This document shows positions 24,723 through 32,948 of a stretch of 64,000 nt of DNA, in pieces. Source of the stretch: Candidatus Leptovillus gracilis (GTDB lineage Bacteria > Chloroflexota > Anaerolineae > Promineifilales > Promineifilaceae); contig JADJXA010000002.1 of the NCBI GenBank assembly GCA_016716065.1, positions 868,001 to 932,000 of the forward strand. The letters are read 5' to 3'. Made by a program: the position numbers and the translations under genes. Every line of letters begins with the position of its first letter. The stretch's first letter is position 1. The notes under the pieces are model-generated. The model was not told where the DNA came from. It ran no database searches and was given only the letters and a program-made list of their open reading frames with translations.

Positions 24723-25565
24723 TCACAACTGGGGCAGGATGCCGTAGAGGAGTTGGGTCAGGCGGGGGACTATCAGCTTGCCCGTTTCCAGAACCTCTTC
24801 ATGGGAGACCATCGCCTCTGGAGTTGGGTCCAGAATCGCTTTGTTGGTGATGGAGGAAATGCCCAATACGCGCATCCCACCATGTTTCGCCACAATCACT
24901 TCGGGGACGGTAGACATGCCGACGGCGTCCGCGCCGGCCGCGTGCAAAAAACGCAGTTCGGCCGGTGTTTCAAAACTGGGACCGGCAACATAAGCGTAGA
25001 CGCCCTCTTGCAGGGTTAGTCCCTGGGCAACGGCCGTAGCCCGCGCCATTTGCCGTAGAGTGGGGTCATATGCCTGGGTCAGGTCGGGGAAGCGGGGGCC
25101 AACCTGTTCATCGTTGGGGCCGCGCAGTGGGTTGCTGCCGGCCATGCCGACAAAGTTCAGATGGTCCGTGATCAGCATCAAATCGCCTGGTGTGAAGCGG
25201 CGATTGATGCCCCCGGCAGCGTTGGTGACAATGAGCGTGTGAATGCCCATGGCCCGCATCACCCGCACCGGGAAGACAACCTGCGCCTGCGAATACCCTT
25301 CGTAAAAGTGGGCGCGTCCTTGCTGCACCAGGACAGTTTGCCCTTGCAACTGGCCGATGACCAGCCGCCCGCTGTGCCCAATGACGGTGGAAGCGGGCCA
25401 GTTGGGAATTTCTTCATAGGGGATGATGTCGGCGTTTTGCACGGCGTCGGCCAGGCCGCTGAGGCCAGAACCAAGAACCAGGCCGATTTTAGGGGTATAT
25501 TGGGTGCGGGCGCGAATGGTGGCAACGGCCGTTTGCAGGTCAAGCTCGGGGGGGTGTGTCATCAT
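24723..25565 (-). CDS. punA: Purine nucleoside phosphorylase (inosine/guanosine type)
   Basis: A 280-residue trimeric-type PNP: phosphate loop LVLGSGLSGLAD, VTNAAGGIN, the purine-binding GPSFETPAELR with its Glu, VGMSTVPEVIVAKHGGM, and ISSITNKA with the Asn that contacts the base. It splits inosine or guanosine with phosphate in purine salvage. Two adjacent ATGs exist at the start (25565 and 25562). The upstream Xer gene ends seven bases away, so the two are probably one transcript although functionally unrelated. Confidence 0.94.
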   Translation of the reverse strand: MMTHPPELDLQTAVATIRARTQYTPKIGLVLGSGLSGLADAVQNADIIPYEEIPNWPASTVIGHSGRLVIGQLQGQTVLVQQGRAHFYEGYSQAQVVFPVRVMRAMGIHTLIVTNAAGGINRRFTPGDLMLITDHLNFVGMAGSNPLRGPNDEQVGPRFPDLTQAYDPTLRQMARATAVAQGLTLQEGVYAYVAGPSFETPAELRFLHAAGADAVGMSTVPEVIVAKHGGMRVLGISSITNKAILDPTPEAMVSHEEVLETGKLIVPRLTQLLYGILPQL

Positions 25566-25571
25566 TGGTTT

Positions 25572-26486
25572 TTATGAGTGCAGGTCTGTTGGCGCAAAAT
25601 CGGGTGAGGCTTCCAGGTCATCTTCGTCCTCACTTTTTACCTGTGTGTAAATCTGCGTCGTGGAGATATTGGCGTGTCCCAGCAGTCGTTGGACTTCCTG
25701 GAGATTGGAGCCGCCATCCAATTTGTGCGCGGCGAAGCTGTGGCGCAGCGTGTGGGGCGTCACTTCACCGCTGAGTTTTGCTTTTTTGGCATACGCTTTG
25801 ATAATCAGCCACAGCCCCTGCCGGGTAAGCTGCTGGCCGCGATGGTTGAGGAACAAGGCCGCTTCATCTTTGTTTTTTACCAGATATTGACGGCCGTTTT
25901 CCAGGTAGTTCACCACCGTCTCTTTGGTCTCTTCATCCAACGGGAGTTCGCGGGAAGTTTCGTCTTTACCCTGACAAATCAGCACATCATCCACCAGGTC
26001 CACGTCATCCAATGTCAGCGACACCACTTCCGTCACCCGCATTCCGGTGTTATAAAGCATTGTCAGAAGCGCCATGTCGCGCAGTTGTTTGGGCGTTGGT
26101 TTTTTCTGTTTTGGCGCTTGCAGCAGCTTTTCAATATCCTCGGCGCTCAGGGTTTTAGGCAGCCGCTTTTTTACTTTTGGCGAATCTATGTTGGTCGTTG
26201 GATTTTCATGAATCACGCTGCGGGAAAACAGATGATTAAAAAATGATTTAACGGCCGCCACTTTACGCGCCACCGACGAAGACGCATAGGGCTGCTCTTT
26301 CATAGAGTCTACGTAACTGTCCACAATGGCGACGGTCACATCGCTCCAGTTGGTCACCCCAGGGTAGCTGCGGCTCAGAAATGACATAAATTGACCCAGG
26401 TCGTTGCGATAAGCCGCTGTGGTGTTACTTGAATATTTGTATTCGTATTGTAGAAAGTCCAGAAAGGCTTGTAATTGCTCTTCCAT
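25572..26486 (-). CDS. XerC/XerD-family tyrosine recombinase
   Basis: A 304-residue recombinase with an N-terminal SAM-like core-binding domain (to about residue 105) and a C-terminal catalytic domain. Catalytic residues are visible: Arg in NTGMRVTEV, the Lys region, HTLRHS with His and Arg, GHANISTT with His, and the nucleophile Tyr in QIYTQV. Length and spacing fit chromosomal XerC/XerD rather than a phage integrase, but which one cannot be told. ATG at 26486 is preferred over TTG at 26492 because AGGAG precedes it. No mobile-element cargo or att-like repeats surround it, so chromosome dimer resolution is the likely role. Confidence 0.92.
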   Translation of the reverse strand: MEEQLQAFLDFLQYEYKYSSNTTAAYRNDLGQFMSFLSRSYPGVTNWSDVTVAIVDSYVDSMKEQPYASSSVARKVAAVKSFFNHLFSRSVIHENPTTNIDSPKVKKRLPKTLSAEDIEKLLQAPKQKKPTPKQLRDMALLTMLYNTGMRVTEVVSLTLDDVDLVDDVLICQGKDETSRELPLDEETKETVVNYLENGRQYLVKNKDEAALFLNHRGQQLTRQGLWLIIKAYAKKAKLSGEVTPHTLRHSFAAHKLDGGSNLQEVQRLLGHANISTTQIYTQVKSEDEDDLEASPDFAPTDLHS

Positions 26487-26932
26487 CGCCAACCGCTCCT
26501 ATCGGCCTAAAGACTCATTTTGCGTATAGCCAACAAACGCTCTTGAAGTTTCCCTGTACGCGCTCTTGTTGACAGAATAGCAAAATGGGGTGTTACGAAG
26601 ACCTATGCATCATGTAGTCTGGTCTTGGGTCTGAACGACCGTTGGCGGAAAGGTCGTTGTGCTAAAGGTGTTAAAAGATTATGTAAGTTAAACGTAAAAG
26701 CATTATAGCATTACTTTTCATAAGATCAAATATGAATCAACATAATCCATTGTTTTGGCGGTTTTTCCGGCCTATACGAATTAGCGGAACCTCTATTTTG
26801 TCCTGACCGGCGCTCAAACAGGGCTAACAGTAAGAATCTGGCAAAACAGGGAAATGCTGTTATGATCTACTTGTCGGGTGATGAATCATCCGCAATCCCC
26901 AAAATCCCACTTTACCAGGAGACTTTTATCCC
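26487..26932. other. 446-base spacer between the Xer gene and the cDPG synthetase-like gene
   Basis: No reading frame worth calling. It is AT-richer than its surroundings, with CGACC/GGTCG near 26626-26650 as a weak hairpin and the promoter listed separately at 26838-26866. No heptamer array or tandem repeat is seen here, unlike many other spacers. Confidence 0.6.
26838..26866 (+). promoter_or_regulatory. Putative promoter of the cDPG synthetase-like gene
   Basis: CTGGCA (26838-26843) and TATGAT (26861-26866) are 17 bases apart. A leader of about 60 bases follows, with AGGAGA before the ATG at 26933. Confidence 0.6.
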
Positions 26933-28264
26933 ATGAGTTTAAATGCACGACGTGTTATTATCGCCGGCGCGGCCGGGCGCGATTTCCATGACTTTAATAC
27001 GACCTTTCGCCATGATCCGAATTATCGTGTAGTCGCGTTTACCGCCACCCAAATTCCGAATATAGACGGCCGTCGCTACCCCCCAGAACTGTCCGGTGAA
27101 CTGTATCCCGAAGGCATCCCCATTGAACCGGAAAGCGAACTGACCGAACTGATTCGCCGCGAGCAGGTAGACGAAGTACTCTTTTCCTATTCAGATGTGT
27201 CCCATGAATATGTGATGCACCTGGCTTCACGGGTATTGGCGGCCGGCGCCGGCTTCCGTTTCCTCAGCCCGGCGCAGACGATGATCCGTTCCAGCAAGCC
27301 GGTGGTGTCGGTGGGGGCGGTGCGCACCGGCTGTGGCAAGAGCCAGACCTCGCGCCGGGTGCTGCAAATTTTACAGAACGAATTGGGGTTTGAGCGCGTC
27401 GTCGCTGTGCGCCATCCCATGCCTTATGGCAATCTGGCGGCGCAGGCGGTGCAGCGTTTCGCCAGCTATGAAGACATGGACCGGCACGAATGCACCATCG
27501 AAGAACGCGAGGAGTATGAACCCTACGTAGAGCGGGGCGCGGTGATTTATGCCGGGGTGGACTATGAAGCGATTCTGCGCCAGGCGGAGCAGGAAGCGGA
27601 TGTGATCATTTGGGATGGTGGCAATAACGACGTGCCGTTTTACAAGCCAGACCTGCACATTGTGGTGACAGACCCGCACCGGCCGGGGCACGAACTGCGT
27701 TACCATCCTGGCGAGACGAACCTGCGCATGGCCGATGTGGTGGTTATTAACAAGGTGGACACGGCCGATAACGCCAATGTGGTGATCGTCCAGCAAAACA
27801 TTCGGCGGGTGAATCCAACGGCCGTTATCGTCAAAGCCGCCTCGCCTATTTTTGTAGACGACCCGGCAGCCATTCGGGGCAAAAAAGTGCTGGTGGTTGA
27901 AGATGGTCCCACCCTGACGCATGGCGAAATGGCCTATGGCGCGGGCGTGGTGGCGGCGCAGTATTTTGATGCGGCCGAGATTATTGACCCGCACCCTTAT
28001 GCCGTGCGCACCATCGCCGAGACGTATGCCAAATATCCATCTACCGGCGCAGTGCTGCCGGCCATGGGCTACGGCCGTGAACAAATGGCCGATTTAGCCG
28101 AAACCATCAACCGAGTCCCGGCCGATATGGTCATTATCGCCACCCCCATAGACCTGGCAAAACTGATTGACATTCAACTGCCCAACCAGCGGGTGCGCTA
28201 CGAATTGCAAGAGATCGGCCAGCCCACTCTGACTGACGTGCTGCGGCAAAAATTTGCGCAATAG
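26933..28264 (+). CDS. Cyclic 2,3-diphosphoglycerate synthetase-like P-loop GTPase
   Basis: The 443-residue protein resembles the cyclic 2,3-diphosphoglycerate synthetase family. An N-terminal Rossmann-like part (RRVIIAGAAGRDFHDFN) precedes a P-loop, GAVRTGCGKSQTSR near residue 128, then IIWDGGNNDVPF, DPHRPGHE and VVINKVDTA, a GTPase-type NKxD. cDPG is a thermoprotectant and phosphate store of methanogens, but bacterial homologues are widespread and their product is unproven, so the cDPG activity is tentative. The gene stands alone with its own promoter and a strong hairpin terminator. Confidence 0.83.
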   Translation: MSLNARRVIIAGAAGRDFHDFNTTFRHDPNYRVVAFTATQIPNIDGRRYPPELSGELYPEGIPIEPESELTELIRREQVDEVLFSYSDVSHEYVMHLASRVLAAGAGFRFLSPAQTMIRSSKPVVSVGAVRTGCGKSQTSRRVLQILQNELGFERVVAVRHPMPYGNLAAQAVQRFASYEDMDRHECTIEEREEYEPYVERGAVIYAGVDYEAILRQAEQEADVIIWDGGNNDVPFYKPDLHIVVTDPHRPGHELRYHPGETNLRMADVVVINKVDTADNANVVIVQQNIRRVNPTAVIVKAASPIFVDDPAAIRGKKVLVVEDGPTLTHGEMAYGAGVVAAQYFDAAEIIDPHPYAVRTIAETYAKYPSTGAVLPAMGYGREQMADLAETINRVPADMVIIATPIDLAKLIDIQLPNQRVRYELQEIGQPTLTDVLRQKFAQ

Positions 28265-28272
28265 AAGCAGCA

Positions 28273-28308
28273 GGCCAGACAGGTCTTAAAAACCTGTCTG
28301 GCCTTTTG
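28273..28308 (+). terminator. Intrinsic terminator (GACAGGT family hairpin)
   Basis: GGCCAGACAGGT (28273-28284) pairs perfectly with ACCTGTCTGGCC (28292-28303) and is followed by TTTTG. It ends the cDPG synthetase-like gene and shares its stem with hairpins at 18825 and 32927. The rest of the spacer to 28454 holds a weaker hairpin and no gene. Confidence 0.85.
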
Positions 28309-28454
28309 TTCTCCCGCCGTTTCAGCCGTCGGGAGGCGGCAAGGCAGCTGCTCCGGTAATGCTTGCCGTGCCCGTTTTTTAGAGATGTGGGCTTATAAGG
28401 ATTGATGATGAGATGGGGAGTGTATGAGGCCGGGTGACGGCCGTCTCCCGGCCA

Positions 28455-29018
28455 TCAGGCATCATCACCGGCCGGCGCAGCCTTCTCGTCCAGCCAGTTA
28501 GGGTAATCGGCTACCGAGCTTTCAATGAAATATTCGGCGATCTCTCGCATTCGATTGTTGGTGATGTTGTTGGCGATTTTATCCACCAGCGTGCCGGGCA
28601 TGAAGCGCATTCCTTTGGGGCGCGGTGGCTTGGCTTGCATTTTCAGCAAATACTCCACGCGGGTCTGGTCGCCTTCATCATGAAAAAAGGCTTCACTGCT
28701 GTAATAACCGCGCGTTTTGGTCGAGTTGAAAGTGACTTCTGTTTCGATGGGCGGCAGGTTTTCAATCGGGACCATGCGCATGGTGTGGTGGCCCGGTACC
28801 AGGTCCAAACGCACGTCGGCGTAGACGTGAATGTGGTAAGTACCCAATTCAACCGTGCTGTAATACAGACGATATTGATGCTCCGCGCTAGAATCCACCA
28901 GGTCAATATGTTGCAGATATCTGACCAGACGGTTAATGTCGCTATAAAATTCGTATGTGGTGACACGATCAGCAGGGAATATAAAAGAAAAACGGGCAGA
29001 AGCGGCGATTTTGATCAT
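28455..29018 (-). CDS. DUF1997 (SRPBCC-like) protein
   Basis: A 187-residue protein with the DUF1997 pattern: a beta-rich start ASARFSFIFPADRVTTYEFYSDINRLVRYL, central YHIHVYADVRLDLVPG and a long C-terminal helix with DKIANNITNNRMREIAEYFI. The family is related to START/SRPBCC lipid-binding folds and is common in cyanobacteria and plants; its function is unknown. No signal peptide, so cytoplasmic. It is transcribed divergently from the nicotinate phosphoribosyltransferase gene, with TATGAT inside a TGCTATGATAGCA palindrome between them. Confidence 0.75.
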   Translation of the reverse strand: MIKIAASARFSFIFPADRVTTYEFYSDINRLVRYLQHIDLVDSSAEHQYRLYYSTVELGTYHIHVYADVRLDLVPGHHTMRMVPIENLPPIETEVTFNSTKTRGYYSSEAFFHDEGDQTRVEYLLKMQAKPPRPKGMRFMPGTLVDKIANNITNNRMREIAEYFIESSVADYPNWLDEKAAPAGDDA

Positions 29019-29139
29019 GCGCGTTAGCTTGACTCTCCAGGACGTGTGATGGGATAGCTACCGTTTGCTATGATAGCATATTCTGGCTAATGAGCATAAG
29101 AAAATGATGCACCGCATTCCGGTTGGAGGTTAATACTTT

Positions 29140-30492
29140 ATGAGCTTATTTAACGGCGAGCGGTTGACCAATGAGGTGTTTAAGCTAGACGTGGAGCGAA
29201 TGCGCCGCGGCTGGTATTCTGATCAATACTTCGCCAACATTTTGGCAATGCTGCGCGGCGTCAGCCAGGCGAATGGCTTCCAGGGGCAGTATGCGCGTGA
29301 CGTAGGCGTGGACGCAACCGGCCTGAACGTCGGCGACATTGAAGTGGAGATGCAGTTTTTCACCCGTCGCGCCGGCAAAACGGTGATCGTGGGTGTGGAC
29401 AAGGCGTTGGCAATGCTGCGCCACTGTACCGGTTATTTTGACGAGAGCGGCGCGTGGGTGGAGACGTGGCAAAATCTGGCGGTTACGGCCGTTCATGATG
29501 GCGCCATCACCGAATACCACGGCGACCCGCTGCATGTGCAGCCGGTTATTCGCGTACACGGCCGTTACCGTGATTTTGCCCTCCTGGAAACTCCCATGCT
29601 CGGCATCCTCAGCCGGGGCAGCCGCATCGCCACCAACGTCTACAAAACCCTGCGCGCCGCCAAGGGTAAGCCGGTCCTTTTTTTCCCCGCTCGCTTCGAC
29701 CTGCACGAAGTCCAGGCTGCCGACGGTTACGCCTACGACATCGCTGTCGCCCGCTTCAACCACGACTTCGCCGGCGCCTTGCGCTCTTTTGTCTCCACCG
29801 ATGCCCAGGGTGATTGGTGGGGTGGCGCTGGCGGTGGCACGGTGGCCCACGCGGCCATCGCCTGCTTCCTCAGCGACACCGCCGCTACCATGATGGCTTT
29901 CGCCGAACACGTTCCGCCGGAAATTCCCCGCATTGCCCTGGTGGACTTCAACAACGACTCCATCAGCGACAGCCTGCGCGTGATGGCCGCCATGTTTGCC
30001 CGGTGCGCCGATTTGCTGGCCGAAGGGCGCAGCGAGGAAGCGCAGCGTTACGTGCTGTACGGCGTGCGCCTGGACACCGGCGGCACGCTGCGCGACGTGT
30101 GCGTGCCGCCGCTGGGCGACCCGGCATTGGACCTGGGCGTGACGCCCCGGTTGGTGTTTAACGTGCGCCAGGCGTTGGACGCGGCCTGGGAATCCTGGGA
30201 TTTGCGTCCGGAGCAGGTACAAATGGCCCGGCGCTACTGCCGCGACGTAAAAATTGTGGCGACCGGCGGTTTTAACCCGCAAAAAATCACCCGCTTTGAG
30301 CAGCTTAACGTGCCGGTAGACATCTATGGTGTTGGGTCGTCGCTGCTGTCTAACGACAAGGAAACCAACAACGATTTTACGGCCGATGTGGTTCGGGTGA
30401 AGATAGACGGCCGTTGGGTGGATATGGCTAAAATTGGCCGCGCCCCGGCCGACAACCCGGAACTGGAACCGGTGGATTTGGCCGGGCTGTAA
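29140..30492 (+). CDS. pncB: Nicotinate phosphoribosyltransferase
   Basis: A 450-residue NAPRTase-family enzyme. It shows LDVERMRRGWYSDQYFA near the N-terminus, the central LSRGSRIATNVYK, a beta-barrel part with FFPARFDLHEVQ, and the phosphate-binding LDTGGTLRDVC; ATGGFNPQKI follows near the end. It converts nicotinate and PRPP to NaMN in NAD salvage. The ribosome site GGAGG lies 10 bases before the ATG. It faces pyrB convergently across a shared hairpin terminator. Confidence 0.9.
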   Translation: MSLFNGERLTNEVFKLDVERMRRGWYSDQYFANILAMLRGVSQANGFQGQYARDVGVDATGLNVGDIEVEMQFFTRRAGKTVIVGVDKALAMLRHCTGYFDESGAWVETWQNLAVTAVHDGAITEYHGDPLHVQPVIRVHGRYRDFALLETPMLGILSRGSRIATNVYKTLRAAKGKPVLFFPARFDLHEVQAADGYAYDIAVARFNHDFAGALRSFVSTDAQGDWWGGAGGGTVAHAAIACFLSDTAATMMAFAEHVPPEIPRIALVDFNNDSISDSLRVMAAMFARCADLLAEGRSEEAQRYVLYGVRLDTGGTLRDVCVPPLGDPALDLGVTPRLVFNVRQALDAAWESWDLRPEQVQMARRYCRDVKIVATGGFNPQKITRFEQLNVPVDIYGVGSSLLSNDKETNNDFTADVVRVKIDGRWVDMAKIGRAPADNPELEPVDLAGL

Positions 30493-30501
30493 TGTGATTT
30501 G

Positions 30502-30537
30502 CTGGAGCCTGGCGACAATAACGCCGCCAGACTCCAG
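30502..30537. terminator. Bidirectional hairpin between convergent pncB and pyrB
   Basis: CTGGAGCCTGGCG (30502-30514) pairs with CGCCAGACTCCAG (30525-30537), 13 positions with one mismatch. It fills most of the 57-base convergent spacer. Confidence 0.75.
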
Positions 30538-30549
30538 TAAAAACCGAGT

Positions 30550-31545
30550 CTACGCCCGGCCTAATACGGCTGCTAACAACGCCATGCGGATGTACATGCC
30601 ATTCTGCACCTGGCGGAAGTAGGCGGCGCGTGGGTCTTTGTCCACCGAGTAATGAATTTCTCCCACCCGCGGCAGCGGGTGCATCACCACCATTTTTTCT
30701 TTCGCCTTTTCCATCAATTCTGGGGTGATCTCATAGTAGTTTTTCACTTCCTCGTACTGCGCCAGGTCGGAGAAGCGCTCTTTTTGCACGCGGGTCACAT
30801 ACAGCACGTCGGCGTTTTCGATGACGTCGGCCACGTCGTGGGTCTCGCGCACGTTGACGCCGGCGTCAATCACATGGTTCATGGTGGTCAGCGGCAGGCG
30901 CAGAATTTCTGGCGAGACAAAGCGCAGGCTGACGTCGAAGTGCAGCAGCAGTTTGGTGAGGGATTGCACGGTACGGCCGTATCTTAAATCGCCCACCATC
31001 GCCACTTTCAGGCCATCTACCCGCCCCAACTCTTCGCGGATGGTAAACAGGTCCAGCAGCGCCTGGGTCGGATGTTCGCCGGGGCCGTCGCCGGCGTTTA
31101 GCACCGGCACGCTGGCATAATCGGCGGCCAGCTTGGCCGAACCGATTTCCGGGTGGCGCAGCACAATGGCGTCGGCGTATTGCTCCAACGTGCGCACCGT
31201 GTCGGCCAGGGTTTCGCCCTTGCTCACCGAGCTAAACTGCACGCCCTGGGTGATGGGGATGACGCTGCCGCCAAGCCGTTCCATCGCCGCAATAAACGAC
31301 GAACTGGTGCGTGTGGAGGGTTCGTAGAACAGGCAGGCCAGCACGTAGCCTTTCAGCAGATCGGCGCCGCCGACGCGCTGGACCATCTCGCGCATTTCCC
31401 GCGCCCGCTGAAAAATAAAGGACAGAGCGTCGCGGTCGAACTGGTCTACCGACAAAATGTCCTGGCCGAGCAGCGGGTTGGCGTTGGCAACCTTTTGCGT
31501 CATCTCGTCCAGGTTGAAGAGGGAGGGTAATTCTTGAATGGTCAT
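30550..31545 (-). CDS. pyrB: Aspartate carbamoyltransferase catalytic subunit
   Basis: The 331-residue ATCase has the carbamoyl-phosphate loop FYEPSTRTSSSF, the HPTQALLDLFTI motif, VGDLRYGRTVQSL, and MHPLPRVGEI. It makes carbamoyl-aspartate in pyrimidine synthesis. No regulatory subunit (pyrI) is next to it. A clear AAAAGGAGACCCC precedes the ATG. It is the second gene after pyrC on the same strand, so the leader attenuator upstream of pyrC should control both. Confidence 0.95.
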   Translation of the reverse strand: MTIQELPSLFNLDEMTQKVANANPLLGQDILSVDQFDRDALSFIFQRAREMREMVQRVGGADLLKGYVLACLFYEPSTRTSSSFIAAMERLGGSVIPITQGVQFSSVSKGETLADTVRTLEQYADAIVLRHPEIGSAKLAADYASVPVLNAGDGPGEHPTQALLDLFTIREELGRVDGLKVAMVGDLRYGRTVQSLTKLLLHFDVSLRFVSPEILRLPLTTMNHVIDAGVNVRETHDVADVIENADVLYVTRVQKERFSDLAQYEEVKNYYEITPELMEKAKEKMVVMHPLPRVGEIHYSVDKDPRAAYFRQVQNGMYIRMALLAAVLGRA

Positions 31546-31561
31546 GGGGTCTCCTTTTAAA

Positions 31562-31603
31562 AATTGTGAATTGTGAATTTTGAATTGTGAAGTGTGAATT
31601 GGG
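31562..31603. repeat. Heptamer array AATTGTG in the pyrC-pyrB spacer
   Basis: Six consecutive heptamers AATTGTG, AATTGTG, AATTTTG, AATTGTG, AAGTGTG, AATTGGG, without phase slip. Confidence 0.85.
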
Positions 31604-31609
31604 AACGGA

Positions 31610-32665
31610 TCAGGTTAAGAAACGGCCGTTCCCCGGTTTTGCTAGAACACGGCCGTTTTCAAACACCACCTCGCCGCGTAACACCACGCGGCTTACTTTT
31701 CCGGCTACCTCTACGCCATTGAAAGGGGTCCAGCCACATTTGGTGAACAGGGTTTCATTGCGGATGGTGGTGGGGGTCATGTCCACTTCGATGTGGGTGT
31801 CTGGCTGCTCTGGCAGGTTGTAAATGCGGCGCGGATTGCTGTGCATCAGTTCGATGAGGCGGGCGAGGGAGAGACGGTTGTGGGTAACGGCCGTTACCAT
31901 CAGCCCCAGCGACGTCTCCAGGCCCGATACCCCCGGCGGCGGCGCCGCCGAATGTTTCTCCGCCAGCGTGTGTGGCGCATGGTCGGTGGCGATGCAGTCT
32001 ACTGTGCTGTTGATATGCGCCCACAGCGCCGCCACGTCGTCTGGCGTGCCTAACACCGGCCGCATATCACCCAGCGGCCCCAGCCGCGCCGCGTCCGACT
32101 GGTCCATAAACAGGTGGTGGGGCGCTACTTCACAGGTCACCGGCAGCCCCTGCGCTTTGGCGTCGGCAATCAGCTCAATCTCCTCCCGGCGGCTGACATG
32201 GACAATGTGGACCGGACGGTTATACGTCGCCGCCAGCCCAATGCTCACCGCCACGCTCTGTTTTTCGGCGTGCAGGGCGATGGGTTTGTGGCGCGGCCAG
32301 CTTTTGAAGCAGGCCGCCAGCGTTGGCAGATCTTCGACGCGCAGCTTGCCAAAAGTGTCGTTGAGATAGATTTTCAGGGCTACCGCGTATTCGGCCAGCG
32401 CCGGTAGATGGGCCACGTCTTCGGCGCTGGCCCCGGCATACAGGCCCACGTCGCAGCGGATGTCGGCCTGTGCCTGTTGGCGGGTGGCCCGCAGCACTTC
32501 CGGCGTTGTCAGGGGTGGATTGGTATTGGGCATGCCCAAAATCATCGTCACGCCGCCGGCCAGGGCTGCGGCTGTGCCGCTGGCGAAGTCTTCCTTGTGT
32601 TCCCCGCCAGGCACGCGCAAATGGGTATGAACGTCAATCAATCCGGGCAAAGTGATTGTAGTCAT
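31610..32665 (-). CDS. pyrC: Dihydroorotase
   Basis: A 351-residue amidohydrolase of the dihydroorotase family: metal-binding DVHTHLRVPG, MLGMPNT-like LGMPNTNPPL, ALKIYLND with the candidate carboxylated Lys, HAEK, VHIVHVSRREE and ATDHAPHT. It closes carbamoyl-aspartate to dihydroorotate in pyrimidine synthesis. It is short for the type I enzyme (about 420) but all metal ligands are seen. It heads the pyrC-pyrB unit. Its start lies 70 bases past an intrinsic terminator in the leader. Confidence 0.93.
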   Translation of the reverse strand: MTTITLPGLIDVHTHLRVPGGEHKEDFASGTAAALAGGVTMILGMPNTNPPLTTPEVLRATRQQAQADIRCDVGLYAGASAEDVAHLPALAEYAVALKIYLNDTFGKLRVEDLPTLAACFKSWPRHKPIALHAEKQSVAVSIGLAATYNRPVHIVHVSRREEIELIADAKAQGLPVTCEVAPHHLFMDQSDAARLGPLGDMRPVLGTPDDVAALWAHINSTVDCIATDHAPHTLAEKHSAAPPPGVSGLETSLGLMVTAVTHNRLSLARLIELMHSNPRRIYNLPEQPDTHIEVDMTPTTIRNETLFTKCGWTPFNGVEVAGKVSRVVLRGEVVFENGRVLAKPGNGRFLT

Positions 32666-32735
32666 GGTTAGTCCTGCAGTTGGTTAGCCGGTTGATTTGG
32701 AGCCGACTATTCGTCTGATTGATTTCCTCCCAGGC

Positions 32736-32769
32736 AAAAAAAAAGCCCGATCCCTAAAAGGATCAGGCT
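32736..32769 (-). terminator. Intrinsic terminator in the pyrC leader (attenuator candidate)
   Basis: On the minus strand AGCCTGATCC and GGATCGGGCT form a 10-base stem with one G-U pair, followed by nine T residues. Its first stem arm overlaps the stop codon of the leader ORF, so ribosome position could affect folding. Confidence 0.85.
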
Positions 32770-32839
32770 ATGGATTGCCCAGATTTGGCATTAGCAAACG
32801 GATTATTTTGTTGTGCCACTCCCAGGTGAATTTGGGCAT
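32768..32839 (-). CDS. 23-residue leader peptide upstream of pyrC
   Basis: ATG at 32839 opens a 23-codon frame ending TAG at 32768, encoding a peptide starting MPKFTWEWHNK. AAGGAG lies 11 bases upstream. It is preceded by a promoter and runs straight into the terminator stem, the arrangement of an attenuator leader. It has two Trp and one His, which suits no obvious pyrimidine sensor, so stalling on UTP-limited transcription or another signal is possible. It could instead be a conserved small protein. Confidence 0.6.
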   Translation of the reverse strand: MPKFTWEWHNKIIRLLMPNLGNP

Positions 32840-32882
32840 ATTGCTAATTTCTCCTTACGCCAAGATTACACACCGGGAAAGT

Positions 32883-32911
32883 ATGTTAGCATAAGCGCGG
32901 CAATTTGCCAA
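32883..32911 (-). promoter_or_regulatory. Promoter of the pyrC-pyrB unit
   Basis: On the minus strand TTGGCA (32906-32911) and TAACAT (32883-32888) are exactly 17 bases apart. Transcription should start near 32876, about 37 bases before the leader ORF. Confidence 0.7.
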
Positions 32912-32926
32912 AAAATCTTGAGACCC

Positions 32927-32948
32927 GACAGGTTTTCTTGAACCTGTC
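32927..32948. terminator. GACAGGTT hairpin at the end of the ABC-2 operon
   Basis: GACAGGTT and AACCTGTC pair around six bases and overlap the stop codon of the last permease gene. On the minus strand a T-run follows a few bases later (GATTTTTT). It is a member of the dispersed GACAGGT hairpin family. Confidence 0.65.

Noticed and set aside
25572..26486. Xer-family recombinase as the integrase of a mobile island
   Set aside because: No att-like direct repeats, tRNA gene or cargo genes lie around it, and its length matches XerC/XerD.
28434..29027. A 197-residue plus-strand reading frame opposite the DUF1997 gene
   Set aside because: It mirrors the real gene on the minus strand and has no family features.
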